From Brucella haematophila (GTDB lineage Bacteria > Pseudomonadota > Alphaproteobacteria > Rhizobiales > Rhizobiaceae), in the NCBI RefSeq assembly GCF_005938105.1, contig NZ_VCPE01000010.1, positions 62,001 through 126,000 on the forward strand: 64,000 bases of DNA. Reading direction: 5' to 3'. Position numbers and translations under genes: made by a program. Every line of letters begins with the position of its first letter. Position 1 is the first letter of the stretch. This document shows, piece after piece, positions 25,312 through 34,425 of this stretch. The notes under the pieces were generated by a model. That model did no database searches. It was given only the letters and a program-made list of their open reading frames with translations, and was not told where the DNA came from.

Positions 25312-27057
25312 TCAGTCGCGCAATTCGCGGCGCAGGATTTTACCCACATTGCTCTTTGGCAGGCTTTCGCGGAATTCGATTTCGCGCGGGCGCTTGTAGT
25401 TGGTCAGCCGTTCGGCGCAGAAGGCCTTGACGTCATCGGCTGTCAGATTGGCATCGCGGCGCACAACATAGAGCTTCACCACTTCGCCGGAATGTTCATT
25501 GGGAACGCCAATGGCGGCTGATTCCACAATGCCCGGATGCTCCGCCGCGACTTCCTCGATCTCGTTTGGATAAACGTTGAAACCGGAGACGAGGATCATA
25601 TCCTTCTTGCGGTCGACGATCTTCGTATAGCCGCGCTCGTCCATGAAACCCATGTCACCGGTGCGGAAATAGCCGTCGGGCATGATGGCGCGCGATGTTT
25701 CGTCGGGCCTGTTCCAGTAGCCTTTCATGACCTGCGGGCCACGTACGCAGATTTCACCGACTTCGCCGAGCGGCAGATCATTGCCGTCATCATCGCGAAT
25801 GGTGATGTCGGTTGATGGCATCGGCAGGCCGATGGTTCCGCTGAACTCGGTTGCGTCCAGCGCATTGGCGCTGGCGACAGGCGAGGTTTCCGAAAGCCCA
25901 TAGCCTTCGGTGATCAGGCAGCCGGTCATTTCCTGCCAGCGTTCGGCCACCGGGCGTTGCACAGCCATGCCGCCGCCGAGCGTCAGGATCAGCGGCTTGA
26001 AATCCAGCGTTTTGAAATCGGGATTGTTCATCAGGCCGTTGAACAGCGTGTTGAGGCCGGGGAAGATGTGGAACGGATATTTCTTCAGTTCCTTGACGAA
26101 GCCCGGAATGTCACGCGGATTGGGGATCAGGATGTTGCGCGCGCCAAGCTTCATGCCCAGCATCGCATTCACCGTGAGCGCGAAGATGTGATAGAGCGGC
26201 AGCGCGCAGACATAGTTCAGCGCTTTCGGCTTGCCCTTGATGCGGAAGGCCACCTCCGTCCACACGCCCATCTGCTCGACATTGGCAAGAATGTTGCTGT
26301 GGGTGAGCATCGCGCCTTTGGAAATGCCGGTCGTGCCGCCGGTATATTGCAGGAAGGCGAGGTCCGATCCTTCGACGGGAACCGGATTGAAGGGCTTTGA
26401 CTTGCCCTGTGCCAGAGCATCCTTGAAGCTGACATGCCCCGGGAGATTCCAGGCCGGAACCATTTTCTTGACCTTGCGCACCACGAGATTGACGATGTGG
26501 CCCTTGAGGCCCAGCATATCGCCCATGGACGCCACGATGATGGTCGACAGCTTGACGGAGGGCAGGGTCTTTTCAACGGTCGCGGCGAAATTCTCCAGCA
26601 CGATCAGCGCCTTCGCGCCGGAATCGTTCAGCTGATGCTCCAGTTCGCGCGGCGTATAAAGCGGATTGACATTCACCACGACAAAACCGGCGCGCAGCAC
26701 GGCGGCAATCGCAATGGGATATTGCAGCACGTTCGGCATCATGATGGCGACACGGTCGCCCTTGACCAGACCACGCGATTGCAGGAATGCCGCGAGCGCC
26801 CGCGCATTCTCGTCGAGCGCCTTATAGGTCAGGTCCTTGCCCATACAGGTGAAGGCAGGATTGGCGGGAAACTGGCGGCAGGCGGTGGTGATCATGTCGC
26901 CGATGGACGTCGAGCGGTTGAGATCAATCTCGAACGGAACACCAGCCGGATAGGATTGCAACCAATACCGGTTCGGCTGCCCGGGTGCAGGATTGACCTG
27001 CTCCGTCGTGACGGCTTCGGTTGCGGATGCGCTTTGCCCTGTCGCTTTTTTTGCCAT
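25312..27057 (-). CDS. fadD: long-chain fatty acid-CoA ligase
   Basis: 581 residues of the ANL superfamily. The AMP-binding P-loop is YTGGTTGISKGAMLTH; further motifs are EGYGLSETSPV, YFRTGDMGFMDERGY and the hinge DRKKDMILVSGFNVYPNEIE; the catalytic lysine lies in LPKSNVGKILRRELRD at the very C-terminus. It activates long-chain fatty acids with ATP and CoA at the inner membrane. The first 20 residues (lysine/alanine/threonine-rich) are an extension compared with E. coli FadD. No other beta-oxidation gene is close. Confidence 0.95.
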   Translation of the reverse strand: MAKKATGQSASATEAVTTEQVNPAPGQPNRYWLQSYPAGVPFEIDLNRSTSIGDMITTACRQFPANPAFTCMGKDLTYKALDENARALAAFLQSRGLVKGDRVAIMMPNVLQYPIAIAAVLRAGFVVVNVNPLYTPRELEHQLNDSGAKALIVLENFAATVEKTLPSVKLSTIIVASMGDMLGLKGHIVNLVVRKVKKMVPAWNLPGHVSFKDALAQGKSKPFNPVPVEGSDLAFLQYTGGTTGISKGAMLTHSNILANVEQMGVWTEVAFRIKGKPKALNYVCALPLYHIFALTVNAMLGMKLGARNILIPNPRDIPGFVKELKKYPFHIFPGLNTLFNGLMNNPDFKTLDFKPLILTLGGGMAVQRPVAERWQEMTGCLITEGYGLSETSPVASANALDATEFSGTIGLPMPSTDITIRDDDGNDLPLGEVGEICVRGPQVMKGYWNRPDETSRAIMPDGYFRTGDMGFMDERGYTKIVDRKKDMILVSGFNVYPNEIEEVAAEHPGIVESAAIGVPNEHSGEVVKLYVVRRDANLTADDVKAFCAERLTNYKRPREIEFRESLPKSNVGKILRRELRD

Positions 27058-27091
27058 CTTTTCTCCCCGGATCGCTCCGTCCGTTGCATCG

Positions 27092-27190
27092 AGAGCGGTT
27101 TCAGCGAAGGCTGAATCGTTCTAACCGCTCTATCAATTTTTACGCATTCTCCCACGCAAAACCGCTTCGCAGTTTTGCCGGAAATGCTCT
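27092..27190. repeat. composite palindromic repeat upstream of fadD
   Basis: Two adjoining palindromes. 27092-27131 has arms AGAGCGGTT/AACCGCTCT with an inner TCAGC/GCTGA stem. 27143-27190 reads, on the minus strand, GAGCATTTCCGGCAAAACTG then CGAAGCGGTTTTGCG, closely matching the element at 62022-62069. This lies in the 390-base gap between fadD and the TetR gene. The remainder of that gap (27200-27447) shows GACGTAAACGTAAA around 27293-27306 and no gene. Confidence 0.75.
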
Positions 27191-27447
27191 GGCGGAAACT
27201 TGTCCGCCCTTCTCCCAAGCTTACCCGTCCTCTCGGGTCGCTTCCTCAAGAATAATGTGGTCGAGTTTCCACATCTTCGCAAGGCTTACATTGACGTAAA
27301 CGTAAAATATTAGTGTGTCGAGTCTTCGTGAAAAACTTTAGCGACGGCTGGATTATCACTGCCTGTCTGTATCAAAAACGCAGTTGGTCGTGACAAAACC
27401 GGCAAGATTGAGAGCCGAAACGCAGTGTTTTGCGCCTCTGGCGGGTC

Positions 27448-28065
27448 TCAATCGGTCCTTCGTAAAGACTGAATATGCGTCCTGACGGCTTTGCTGCCGC
27501 CGGTCACCAGATCGAAATTCTTTTCGCTGCGCAGCCATTCATTGAGCAGCCCGCTGACGATTGCGAGCAAGATCGGGGCTGCCGTGCTGGCAGTCCAATC
27601 CGGAGAAAGTTCGCCGCGCCGCTCCGCGACATCCAGAAGGCCGGTGAAAAGCGACAGCACATTGTCGCGTGCTTCCTTGATGCGTTCCACCACGGGGGCC
27701 ATTTCGCCCACATATTCGCAGCGCTGGTTGATGATGGTGAAAATGACCTGCTGGCGCTCATTCGTCACGAAGAGTTCAAACGCAGAAACAATGGACTGTT
27801 CAAGCACATGCAGCGGGTTGGGGTGGTCGACACTCGCCGCCTGAAGCATGATCTCTTCTTGCGGAAAACGCGCCTGACCGATGATGGCCTGAAAGATGTC
27901 GAGCTTGTCATGAAAGTGGAAATAGATTGCCCCACGGGTCACGCCCGCGTGGGATGCTATTTCCATGAGCGATGACTGATTAACTCCGCGTTCGAGAAAC
28001 ATCTGTTCGGCGGCTATCAGTATGGCTTCCCGCGTTTCAGCGGCTTCGGCTTTGGTTCGGCGCAT
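27448..28065 (-). CDS. bepR: TetR/AcrR-family repressor of the adjacent RND pump
   Basis: 205 residues. The N-terminal DNA-binding region RREA-type start (MRRTKAEAAETREAILIAA) and helix-turn-helix SSLMEIASHAGVTRGAIYFHF are typical of AcrR/TtgR repressors; the long C-terminal domain ends in WLRSEKNFDLVTGG. It is divergent from the adaptor-pump operon, as bepR is from bepDE in Brucella suis and acrR from acrAB in enterics. A palindrome in the 206-base intergenic region is a likely operator. Ligands of the family are hydrophobic drugs and bile-type compounds. Confidence 0.9.
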   Translation of the reverse strand: MRRTKAEAAETREAILIAAEQMFLERGVNQSSLMEIASHAGVTRGAIYFHFHDKLDIFQAIIGQARFPQEEIMLQAASVDHPNPLHVLEQSIVSAFELFVTNERQQVIFTIINQRCEYVGEMAPVVERIKEARDNVLSLFTGLLDVAERRGELSPDWTASTAAPILLAIVSGLLNEWLRSEKNFDLVTGGSKAVRTHIQSLRRTD

Positions 28066-28178
28066 TTTTGTCTCGATCTGCCGGAAAAGGCTGGATTTCC
28101 TTGCTTTTCCGGCTGTACCGTGGATAAATCATTCGTGATCTACCTTTGAGCTTATTGACTATAGCATCCCAAATCGTG

Positions 28179-28203
28179 TTTACAAACAGATATGTATGTT
28201 TAA
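28179..28203. promoter_or_regulatory. AcrR/TtgR-like operator between bepR and bepD
   Basis: The core AAACAGATATGTATGTTT (28184-28201) is an inverted repeat with 7 of 9 pairs matching, in the style of ACAAACA...TGTATGTTT sites bound by AcrR and TtgR. It is 70 bases before the bepD start. Confidence 0.6.
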
Positions 28204-28271
28204 TTGGCCGCACCTTATGGGCATCAAACCTTATGGGCATCTCTGGGGCGACAACAAGGGCAACACCCATC

Positions 28272-29468
28272 ATGACCATCCATCGTTCTATCCGGCTTTT
28301 TGCGGCGGGAGCCGCTTTTCTTGTTTTTGCAGGGCAGCCTGTTTTTGCACAGGCACCGGCAGGCGCGCCGCCTGCGCAGGTTGAGGTCGTGACAATCAGG
28401 CCGCACGACGTGCCCGTTACCTATGAATATGCAGCGCGCATCAGCGCCTATCGCAATGTGCAGGTTCGCGCCCGTGTGGGCGGCATCCTGCTGCATCGTA
28501 ATTTCGTTGAAGGCACCGAGGTGAAGGCCGGCGAAGTGCTGTTCGAGATCGATCCGGCGCCGTATCAGGCAGAGCTTGAACGAGCGCAGGCTCAGGTTGC
28601 CCAGGCCCAGGCGCAGTATCAGCAATCCATCCGCGATGCCGAGCGCGCCGAGCAGCTGGTTCAGCAGAAGGTGCAGAGCGCGGCAGTTCGCGATTCCGCA
28701 TTTGCGACCCGCGATCTGAACAAGGCCGCTGTCGCTGCGGCGCAGGCGCAATTGCGCACTGCCGAACTCAATCTCAGCTATACCAAAGTGACCGCGCCGA
28801 TAAGCGGCATCACCAGCCAGGAACAGGTGTCCGAGGGCAGCCTCATCGGCACCGACGCGACGTCGAGCCTGCTGACCTCGATCACGCAGCTCGATCCGGT
28901 TTATGTGAATTTCTCGTTCACCGATACGGAATCTGCCGAGATTCAGAAACTGCGCGCCGAACGCGGTGCGACGGGTGAGGATGCCGACCGCCTCAAGATC
29001 AAGATCCTGTTCGGTGACGGCCAGCCCTATGATCATGAAGGCACGATCGACTTCACCTCGTCGTCGCTCGATACGGAAACCGGAACGCTCGGCGCTCGCG
29101 CCGTGGTCCAGAACCCGGATCGTCGTCTGATCCCAGGTCAGTTCGTGCGCGCCGTCATTCTCGGCATCCAGGTGAAAAACGCCGTAACGATCCCGAAGGC
29201 CGCTTTGATGCAGGGGCCGCAGCTGCAATTCGTCTATGTCGTGAACAAGGACGATGTCGTGGAAGTGCGCCCGGTCACAGTCGCCCGCGAGCTTGACAAT
29301 GAATGGCTGATCTCTGACGGCCTCAAGGAAGGTGACCGCGTTGTGACGGAAGGCGTCATCAAGGCGCATCCGGGCGCCAAGGTGCAACCTGTCGACGCTG
29401 CGGCGGCCGGCAACAAGGAAGCATCGTCGGCTGAAGCTGGCAAGGAACAGGCGGCAGGCAACAAATGA
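28272..29468 (+). CDS. bepD: RND efflux periplasmic adaptor BepD
   Basis: 398 residues. A signal peptide ([20 protein letters not shown]...VFA-QAP, cleavage near 26) is followed by lipoyl halves ([20 protein letters not shown] and [14 protein letters not shown]), a hairpin with repeated AQAQ/QVAQAQ heptads and a barrel with [10 protein letters not shown]. The Ala/Lys/Glu-rich C-terminus is not conserved. The frame is open to 28146, but only ATG 28272 gives a signal peptide directly at the N-terminus. bepE overlaps its stop by four bases. In Brucella suis BepDE exports dyes, deoxycholate and other toxic compounds through BepC. Confidence 0.92.
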   Translation: MTIHRSIRLFAAGAAFLVFAGQPVFAQAPAGAPPAQVEVVTIRPHDVPVTYEYAARISAYRNVQVRARVGGILLHRNFVEGTEVKAGEVLFEIDPAPYQAELERAQAQVAQAQAQYQQSIRDAERAEQLVQQKVQSAAVRDSAFATRDLNKAAVAAAQAQLRTAELNLSYTKVTAPISGITSQEQVSEGSLIGTDATSSLLTSITQLDPVYVNFSFTDTESAEIQKLRAERGATGEDADRLKIKILFGDGQPYDHEGTIDFTSSSLDTETGTLGARAVVQNPDRRLIPGQFVRAVILGIQVKNAVTIPKAALMQGPQLQFVYVVNKDDVVEVRPVTVARELDNEWLISDGLKEGDRVVTEGVIKAHPGAKVQPVDAAAAGNKEASSAEAGKEQAAGNK

Positions 29469-32400
29469 ACAAGTTTTTCGTAGACCGCCCCGTTTTTGCG
29501 GCGGTCATATCCATTGTGCTTGTGCTTGCGGGGCTTATCTGCATCCGCATCCTGCCGATTGCACAATATCCGGAGCTGACGCCGCCGCAGGTGGTTGTCA
29601 CCGCGACCTATCCGGGCGCAAGCGCGGAAACCGTGACCCAGACGGTCGCTGCTCCGCTGGAGCAGCAGATCAACGGCGTCGAGAACATGCTTTATATGCA
29701 GTCCTCGAGCCTTGGCAGCGGCACCATGCAGCTGACCGTGACCTTTGCACTGGGCACCGACCCGGATCAGGCCACGATCAACGTGAACAATCGCGTTCAG
29801 CGCGCCACCACCTCGCTTCCGCAGGAAGTGCAGCGTCTCGGTGTGACCGTGGACAAACGTTCCTCGTCCATTCTGGGCATGGTCGCCATGTTCGCGGAAG
29901 AGGGGCGCTATGACCGTACCTATGTCGGCAACTATGCGCTGTTGAACGTCATCGACGATCTCAAGCGTCTGTCGGGCGTGGGCGACGTGCAGCTGCTCGG
30001 CAATATCGACTATTCGATGCGTATCTGGCTGCGTCCGGACAAGCTGGCGCAGTATAATCTGACGCCATCTGATGTTCAGGTCGCCATTCAGGAACAGAAC
30101 GCGCAGTTTGCGGCGGGCCGTTTCGGCGATCAGCCTGATCCGCAGGCTGGTCCGTTCACCTATACGGCGACGACGCAAGGCCGTCTGCCCGATACCAAGG
30201 CGTTCGAAAACATCATTCTGCGGTCCAGCCCCAATGCGGCGACGTTGCGTCTGAAAGACGTGGCGCGTGTCGAACTGGGCACGGAAAGCTATTTCGTCGA
30301 CAGTAATCTCAATGGAACGCCTGCCGTTCCGATTGCGATCTATCTGCAGCCGGGCGCCAACGCGCTCAACACGATGGAACTCATCCAGAACCGTATGGAT
30401 GAGCTGAAGATGAGCTTCCCGGCGGGCATCGACTATTCGATCCCGTTCGACACGACCAAGTTCATCAAGGTCTCGGTCGAGGAAGTCATCCACACCTTCA
30501 TCGAGGCTATCATCCTCGTCGTCCTGGTGGTGTTCATCTTCCTGCAGAACTGGCGCGCAACGCTCATTCCCGTTATCGCCGTGCCGATCTCGATCATCGG
30601 TACATTTGCGGGCATGTATGTGCTGGGCTTCTCGATCAACCTTCTGACATTGTTCGGTCTGGTTCTCGCCATCGGTATCGTCGTGGACGATGCCATCGTG
30701 GTGCTGGAAAACGTCGAACGTATTATGACGACCGAGAAACTGTCGCCGCGCAAGGCCGCCATCAAGGCCATGAGCGAAGTGACCGGTCCGGTTATCGCGA
30801 TTGTTCTCGTGCTCTGCGCGGTGTTCATTCCGGTTGCCTTCATGGGCGGTCTCGTCGGTGAAATGTACAAGCAGTTCGCTGTCACCATCGCGATTTCGGT
30901 GGTGCTGTCCGGTACTGTGGCGCTGACGCTGACACCGGCGCTCTGCGCGCTGATCCTGAAGCCGGGGCATCACGAGCCGATCCTGCCGTTCCGCATCTTC
31001 AACCGGTTTTTCGACCGGGTGACGGCTGGCTATACGGCGGGCGTTCGCTTCTTCCTGAAGCGCGTTGCCGTGGGCCTTTTGATCTTTGCAGGCCTTTTGG
31101 GAAGTACCTATTTTCTGTTCCAGAAGGTTCCCACCTCGCTGCTGCCGGATGAAGATCAGGGCTTCCTGTTCAGTGTCGCCATTCTGCCTCCGGCGGCTTC
31201 GCTGGAACGCACGACGGCCGTGCTCAATCAGGCGAGTGAGAATATTCGCAAGCATCCGGCCGTGGAAAACGTGTTCGCCGTTTCCGGCTTCGACCTCCTG
31301 TCGGGCGGTTTGAAGACCAGTGCGGGTACCATGTTCATCATGCTCAAGGACTGGAAGGAACGCACGACGCCGGATCTCGACGCGCGCAACCTGCCGGGCG
31401 TCATCATGGGCATGAATGCGGGGATCAAGGACGGCCTTGTGCTGGCCTTCAACCCGCCGCCGATCCTCGGCCTCAGCACGACCGGCGGCTTCGAACTTTA
31501 TGTTCAGGACCGCACCGGTGGTGGCGTGGAATCGCTGACCAATGCGACGAAGCTGCTCACCGATGCAGCCGCCAAGCGGCCCGAGCTTTCGGGCGTGCGC
31601 ACGACATTCGACCCGAATGTTCCGCAGTACGATATTCAGCTTGACCGCGAGAAGGCCAAGGCGATGGGCGTGCCGATCAATTCGGTGTTCACCGCCATGC
31701 AGGCCACCTTCGGCAGTGTCTATGTCAACGACTTCACGCTGTTCGGTCGTAACTATCAGGTCAACCTGCAGTCCGAGGCGGAATTCCGCCGCGATCCGAG
31801 CGATCTGAAACATGTGTTCGTGCGCGCCGACTCCGGCAGCATGATCCCACTCAGTGCGCTTGTGACCGTCAAGCGTATTGTTGGCCCCGACCAGCTCGAA
31901 CGTTTCAACGCGTTCAATGCTGCGAAGGTCACCGGCAATCCGGCACCGGGCTACACGTCGGGCGATGCCATCAAGGCGATGCAGGAAGTGGCTGCGGAAG
32001 TGCTGCCGCAGGGCTTCCAGATCGCATGGACCGGTTCCGCCTATCAGGAAGTCACGACCAGCGGCACCGGCTCGCAGGCCATGATCTTCGGTCTGTTGAT
32101 GGTGTTCCTCATTCTGGCTGCCCAGTATGAGCGCTGGAGCTTGCCGCTTGCGGTTATCACGGCTGTGCCTTTCGCGATCTTCGGTGCGCTTCTGGCAACC
32201 CATCTGCGCGGATTGACCAATGACGTGTATTTCCAGATCGGTCTGGTGACACTCATCGGTCTTGCGGCAAAGAACGCGATTCTGATCGTGGAATTTGCCG
32301 TGCTGGAACGCGAGACAGGCAAGTCCGCCTTCGACGCGGCCTTGTCCGCAGCGCGTCTGCGCTTCCGCCCGATTGTGATGACCTCGCTGGCCTTCATTCT

Positions 32401-32635
32401 CGGCGTGGTGCCGCTGGCAATCAGCTCGGGCGCAGGCTCGGCCAGCCGTCACTCCATCGGTACCGGCGTTATCGGCGGTATGCTCGTGGCAACCTTCGTT
32501 GCAACGCTCTTCATCCCGATGTTCTACAGCATCATCGCACGCAAGCCGCCAAAGCGGCCAGACGATGAGGATGATGCAATCGAGCAGACGCCTTCGGCAC
32601 ATGATGCGCCAAATGGCTCGGGTGGCGGCCTCTAG
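29465..32635 (+). CDS. bepE: RND efflux inner-membrane transporter BepE
   Basis: 1056 residues, AcrB-type. It begins [20 protein letters not shown]; the proton-relay pair lies in [19 protein letters not shown], and TM10 has [16 protein letters not shown]. Porter-loop words such as [20 protein letters not shown] (motif of HAE1 pumps) are present. It forms one operon with bepD and ends at a strong terminator. A 1122-codon frame on the opposite strand is a codon-bias shadow. Confidence 0.95.
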   Translation: MNKFFVDRPVFAAVISIVLVLAGLICIRILPIAQYPELTPPQVVVTATYPGASAETVTQTVAAPLEQQINGVENMLYMQSSSLGSGTMQLTVTFALGTDPDQATINVNNRVQRATTSLPQEVQRLGVTVDKRSSSILGMVAMFAEEGRYDRTYVGNYALLNVIDDLKRLSGVGDVQLLGNIDYSMRIWLRPDKLAQYNLTPSDVQVAIQEQNAQFAAGRFGDQPDPQAGPFTYTATTQGRLPDTKAFENIILRSSPNAATLRLKDVARVELGTESYFVDSNLNGTPAVPIAIYLQPGANALNTMELIQNRMDELKMSFPAGIDYSIPFDTTKFIKVSVEEVIHTFIEAIILVVLVVFIFLQNWRATLIPVIAVPISIIGTFAGMYVLGFSINLLTLFGLVLAIGIVVDDAIVVLENVERIMTTEKLSPRKAAIKAMSEVTGPVIAIVLVLCAVFIPVAFMGGLVGEMYKQFAVTIAISVVLSGTVALTLTPALCALILKPGHHEPILPFRIFNRFFDRVTAGYTAGVRFFLKRVAVGLLIFAGLLGSTYFLFQKVPTSLLPDEDQGFLFSVAILPPAASLERTTAVLNQASENIRKHPAVENVFAVSGFDLLSGGLKTSAGTMFIMLKDWKERTTPDLDARNLPGVIMGMNAGIKDGLVLAFNPPPILGLSTTGGFELYVQDRTGGGVESLTNATKLLTDAAAKRPELSGVRTTFDPNVPQYDIQLDREKAKAMGVPINSVFTAMQATFGSVYVNDFTLFGRNYQVNLQSEAEFRRDPSDLKHVFVRADSGSMIPLSALVTVKRIVGPDQLERFNAFNAAKVTGNPAPGYTSGDAIKAMQEVAAEVLPQGFQIAWTGSAYQEVTTSGTGSQAMIFGLLMVFLILAAQYERWSLPLAVITAVPFAIFGALLATHLRGLTNDVYFQIGLVTLIGLAAKNAILIVEFAVLERETGKSAFDAALSAARLRFRPIVMTSLAFILGVVPLAISSGAGSASRHSIGTGVIGGMLVATFVATLFIPMFYSIIARKPPKRPDDEDDAIEQTPSAHDAPNGSGGGL

Positions 32636-32648
32636 CCGCCACTTAAAA

Positions 32649-32690
32649 CCAAAAAAGCAAAAGCCCCGCTTATCCGGCGGGGCTTTTCGT
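32649..32690 (+). terminator. intrinsic terminator of bepDE
   Basis: AAAAGCCCCGC (32659-32669) pairs with GCGGGGCTTTT (32677-32687) around a 7-base loop, 13 bases beyond the bepE stop; flanking A-rich and T-rich runs make it usable on both strands. Confidence 0.92.
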
Positions 32691-32804
32691 TTGCTGAAAA
32701 TCTTGTTTCACGAACATCCTCGCCGGGATGTCCTGATTGGCTCGACAATCACATACCACAGCAGATGCCGGTCTCCTCAAACCGGGATTCTCGCTGGGGG
32801 CTGA

Positions 32805-32972
32805 TCAGTGCAGCAGCGAGCCGATGCTTTGGAACAGTGCCCAGCCGAGAAATGCAGCTGGTACGGACAGTGCCGCCAGCATGATCCCCAGAAAGACATA
32901 CGCCGCTTCATTCGGCGAGCGTTTGGTTTGTTCCGGAGCTTTGTGCCATTGTGCAGGAACGCCATCAAACAT
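32805..32972 (-). CDS. small single-span membrane protein, unknown function
   Basis: 55 residues: a polar N-terminus (MFDGVPAQWHKAPEQTKRSP) and one hydrophobic segment at about 27-50 (AAYVFLGIMLAALSVPAAFL). The start is set by AAGGAGGA 8 bases upstream of ATG 32972, one of the best ribosome sites in the window; a longer reading to 32996 lacks one. No family recognised. Position next to bepE invites comparison with small pump-associated peptides such as AcrZ, but orientation is opposite and homology is not seen. Confidence 0.7.
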   Translation of the reverse strand: MFDGVPAQWHKAPEQTKRSPNEAAYVFLGIMLAALSVPAAFLGWALFQSIGSLLH

Positions 32973-33351
32973 CGTATAAATCCTCCTTCTCCCCATGCCA
33001 GATTAGGGATCGAGGGCTTATTCATTCAAGTCAAAATAAATCGATGTATTTTAACTTATGTTTGTGGTAAAAGCGGCGCGTAACTGCTTGATATTGGTTG
33101 CCTTATCGACCTGATCGGCGCCAAAATCCTCCAAAAGTGCTTGATAGTAAACATTTTTACTTTATTACTGTAAGTATTGTTATGTCCGAAGTTTCAAAAC
33201 TTTCTGAAATTCGAAATCCATTGGCGCATGATCTGCGTCAAAATGGCACGCATTCGTGAACGGCGGTTTGTCGCGGCTTGTGTGCCGATGCGGGCCGCAG
33301 TCGAGCGGCGGGCGTTCCGCTTGAGTCGTTTCCGATGGGGCGAAGCGGACT
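32973..33351. other. 379-base intergenic region, no gene supported
   Basis: The part next to the small membrane gene is AT-rich (33030-33180) and should contain its promoter. A 25-codon frame from ATG 33181 has no ribosome site. The 33240-33350 stretch is GC-rich. I see no further structure. Confidence 0.5.
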
Positions 33352-34197
33352 TCAGTAAAAGCTTGTCGGAAAATAGCGCAGATATAGCTCGGTCAGGACA
33401 CCCTTTTGCTGCAAGGCTTGCAGGGCATTATTGATGGCGCTGGCGATGGCGGCATCCTCGCGGGTGACGGCGATGCTGAGACCGGTTCCGAGATATTGCG
33501 GCGCGAGATAGGGGCCATCGGTGAAAGCACAGCAATTGCCGCTTTCCGCATCATTGAGCCAGAAGGACAGCGCCATACCGTCATCGAACACGCTGTCGAG
33601 CTTGCCGTCCTTGAGGTCGGCCAGCATCGCGGCCCGGTCCGGATAGGGCTTTGCCTGCGCCTGTGGGAAATAGCTTTTGAGAAGCTGTTCATGCGCCGTG
33701 CCGGCAATGACGCCAACCGATTTGCCGCGCGTGGCCAGTGCTGCCGGTTGCGTAAAGCTCTTGCTGTTCTGGGTCGCAAAACGGGCGGGCAGCCGCATAT
33801 AGCTGCGCGAAAAGACGAATTCCTTTCGCCTTGCTTCCGTGGGTTGCCAGCCGCCGATAATCGCTTCCGCATCCCCTTTCAGTACGCGGTCTTCCAGCTC
33901 ATTCCACGGTACTGCCTCGATCTGGCAAATATCCTCGATGCCGAGCTGGCGGCAGAGCGCTTTGGCCAGATCGACATTATAGCCGGAAAGCTGGCCCTGA
34001 TTGTTGAGCATGTTGAAGGGCGGAAAATCCACCGTGGTGATGAAACGAAGCCGCGTCAGCCTTTGCAGCGAGGGCAAAGGCAGGCGTTCCTTCTGATTGA
34101 GAAAATCCGGAGCAGCCGGAGCCGTCTGCGCGAAGGCAGTCGGGCTTGCCGCGAGCGTGGCGGCCAAGATCATCAAGCTTGAAAGACAGCGTTTCAT
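33352..34197 (-). CDS. periplasmic solute-binding protein, family 3 (amino-acid type)
   Basis: 281 residues. A signal peptide (MKRCLSSLMILAATLAASPT...FA-QTA) precedes an SBP_bac_3 fold: LRFITTVDFPPFNMLNNQGQ (ligand-binding strand), LSGYNVDLAKALCRQLG, then GDAEAIIGGWQPTEARRKEF. There is no ABC permease or ATPase gene beside it, so it may serve an importer elsewhere or act as a sensor-type binding protein. ATG 34197 with AGGAAG upstream was preferred over 34224. It is divergent from a glycosyltransferase gene across an AT-rich gap. Confidence 0.88.
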   Translation of the reverse strand: MKRCLSSLMILAATLAASPTAFAQTAPAAPDFLNQKERLPLPSLQRLTRLRFITTVDFPPFNMLNNQGQLSGYNVDLAKALCRQLGIEDICQIEAVPWNELEDRVLKGDAEAIIGGWQPTEARRKEFVFSRSYMRLPARFATQNSKSFTQPAALATRGKSVGVIAGTAHEQLLKSYFPQAQAKPYPDRAAMLADLKDGKLDSVFDDGMALSFWLNDAESGNCCAFTDGPYLAPQYLGTGLSIAVTREDAAIASAINNALQALQQKGVLTELYLRYFPTSFY

Positions 34198-34224
34198 TGG
34201 CAGGCTTCCTATCAGCTCAGGCAT

Positions 34225-34425
34225 AATTTCGCGTTAACGCGCAACTTGCAAGAGTTGCAGGGTGGCAATGTCTATAAAATATAAGTTGCGTTTTCTCGAT
34301 ATTCTTTTACTTTTATTTTTACAATAATGAGTGAAGGATATGATATATAAATATTATTATATTCTATAATTATAAAGTAATAAATAAAAAATCACCGATC
34401 TGTATTTTGGGTGTTCGGGGGAATT
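34225..34425. promoter_or_regulatory. strongly AT-rich divergent promoter region
   Basis: 34290-34400 is almost entirely A and T (for example TATAAATATTATTATATTC), in sharp contrast to the GC-rich surroundings. Near the binding-protein gene lie GCGTTAACGC (34231-34240) and GCAACT/AGTTGC (34241-34258). This composition suits a curved or nucleoid-protein-bound promoter for the glycosyltransferase. Confidence 0.6.

Noticed and set aside
28037-28279. 80-codon minus-strand frame in the bepR-bepD gap
   Set aside because: It overlaps the bepR start region and the bepD promoter and operator, with no ribosome site or family likeness.
29234-32602. 1122-codon open frame opposite bepE
   Set aside because: A shadow frame produced by codon bias of a GC-rich gene; low-complexity His/Arg/Asp-rich translation and no family motifs. 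bepE itself is unmistakable.
33181-33258. 25-codon frame in the gap before the binding-protein gene
   Set aside because: No ribosome site, no hydrophobic or conserved pattern.
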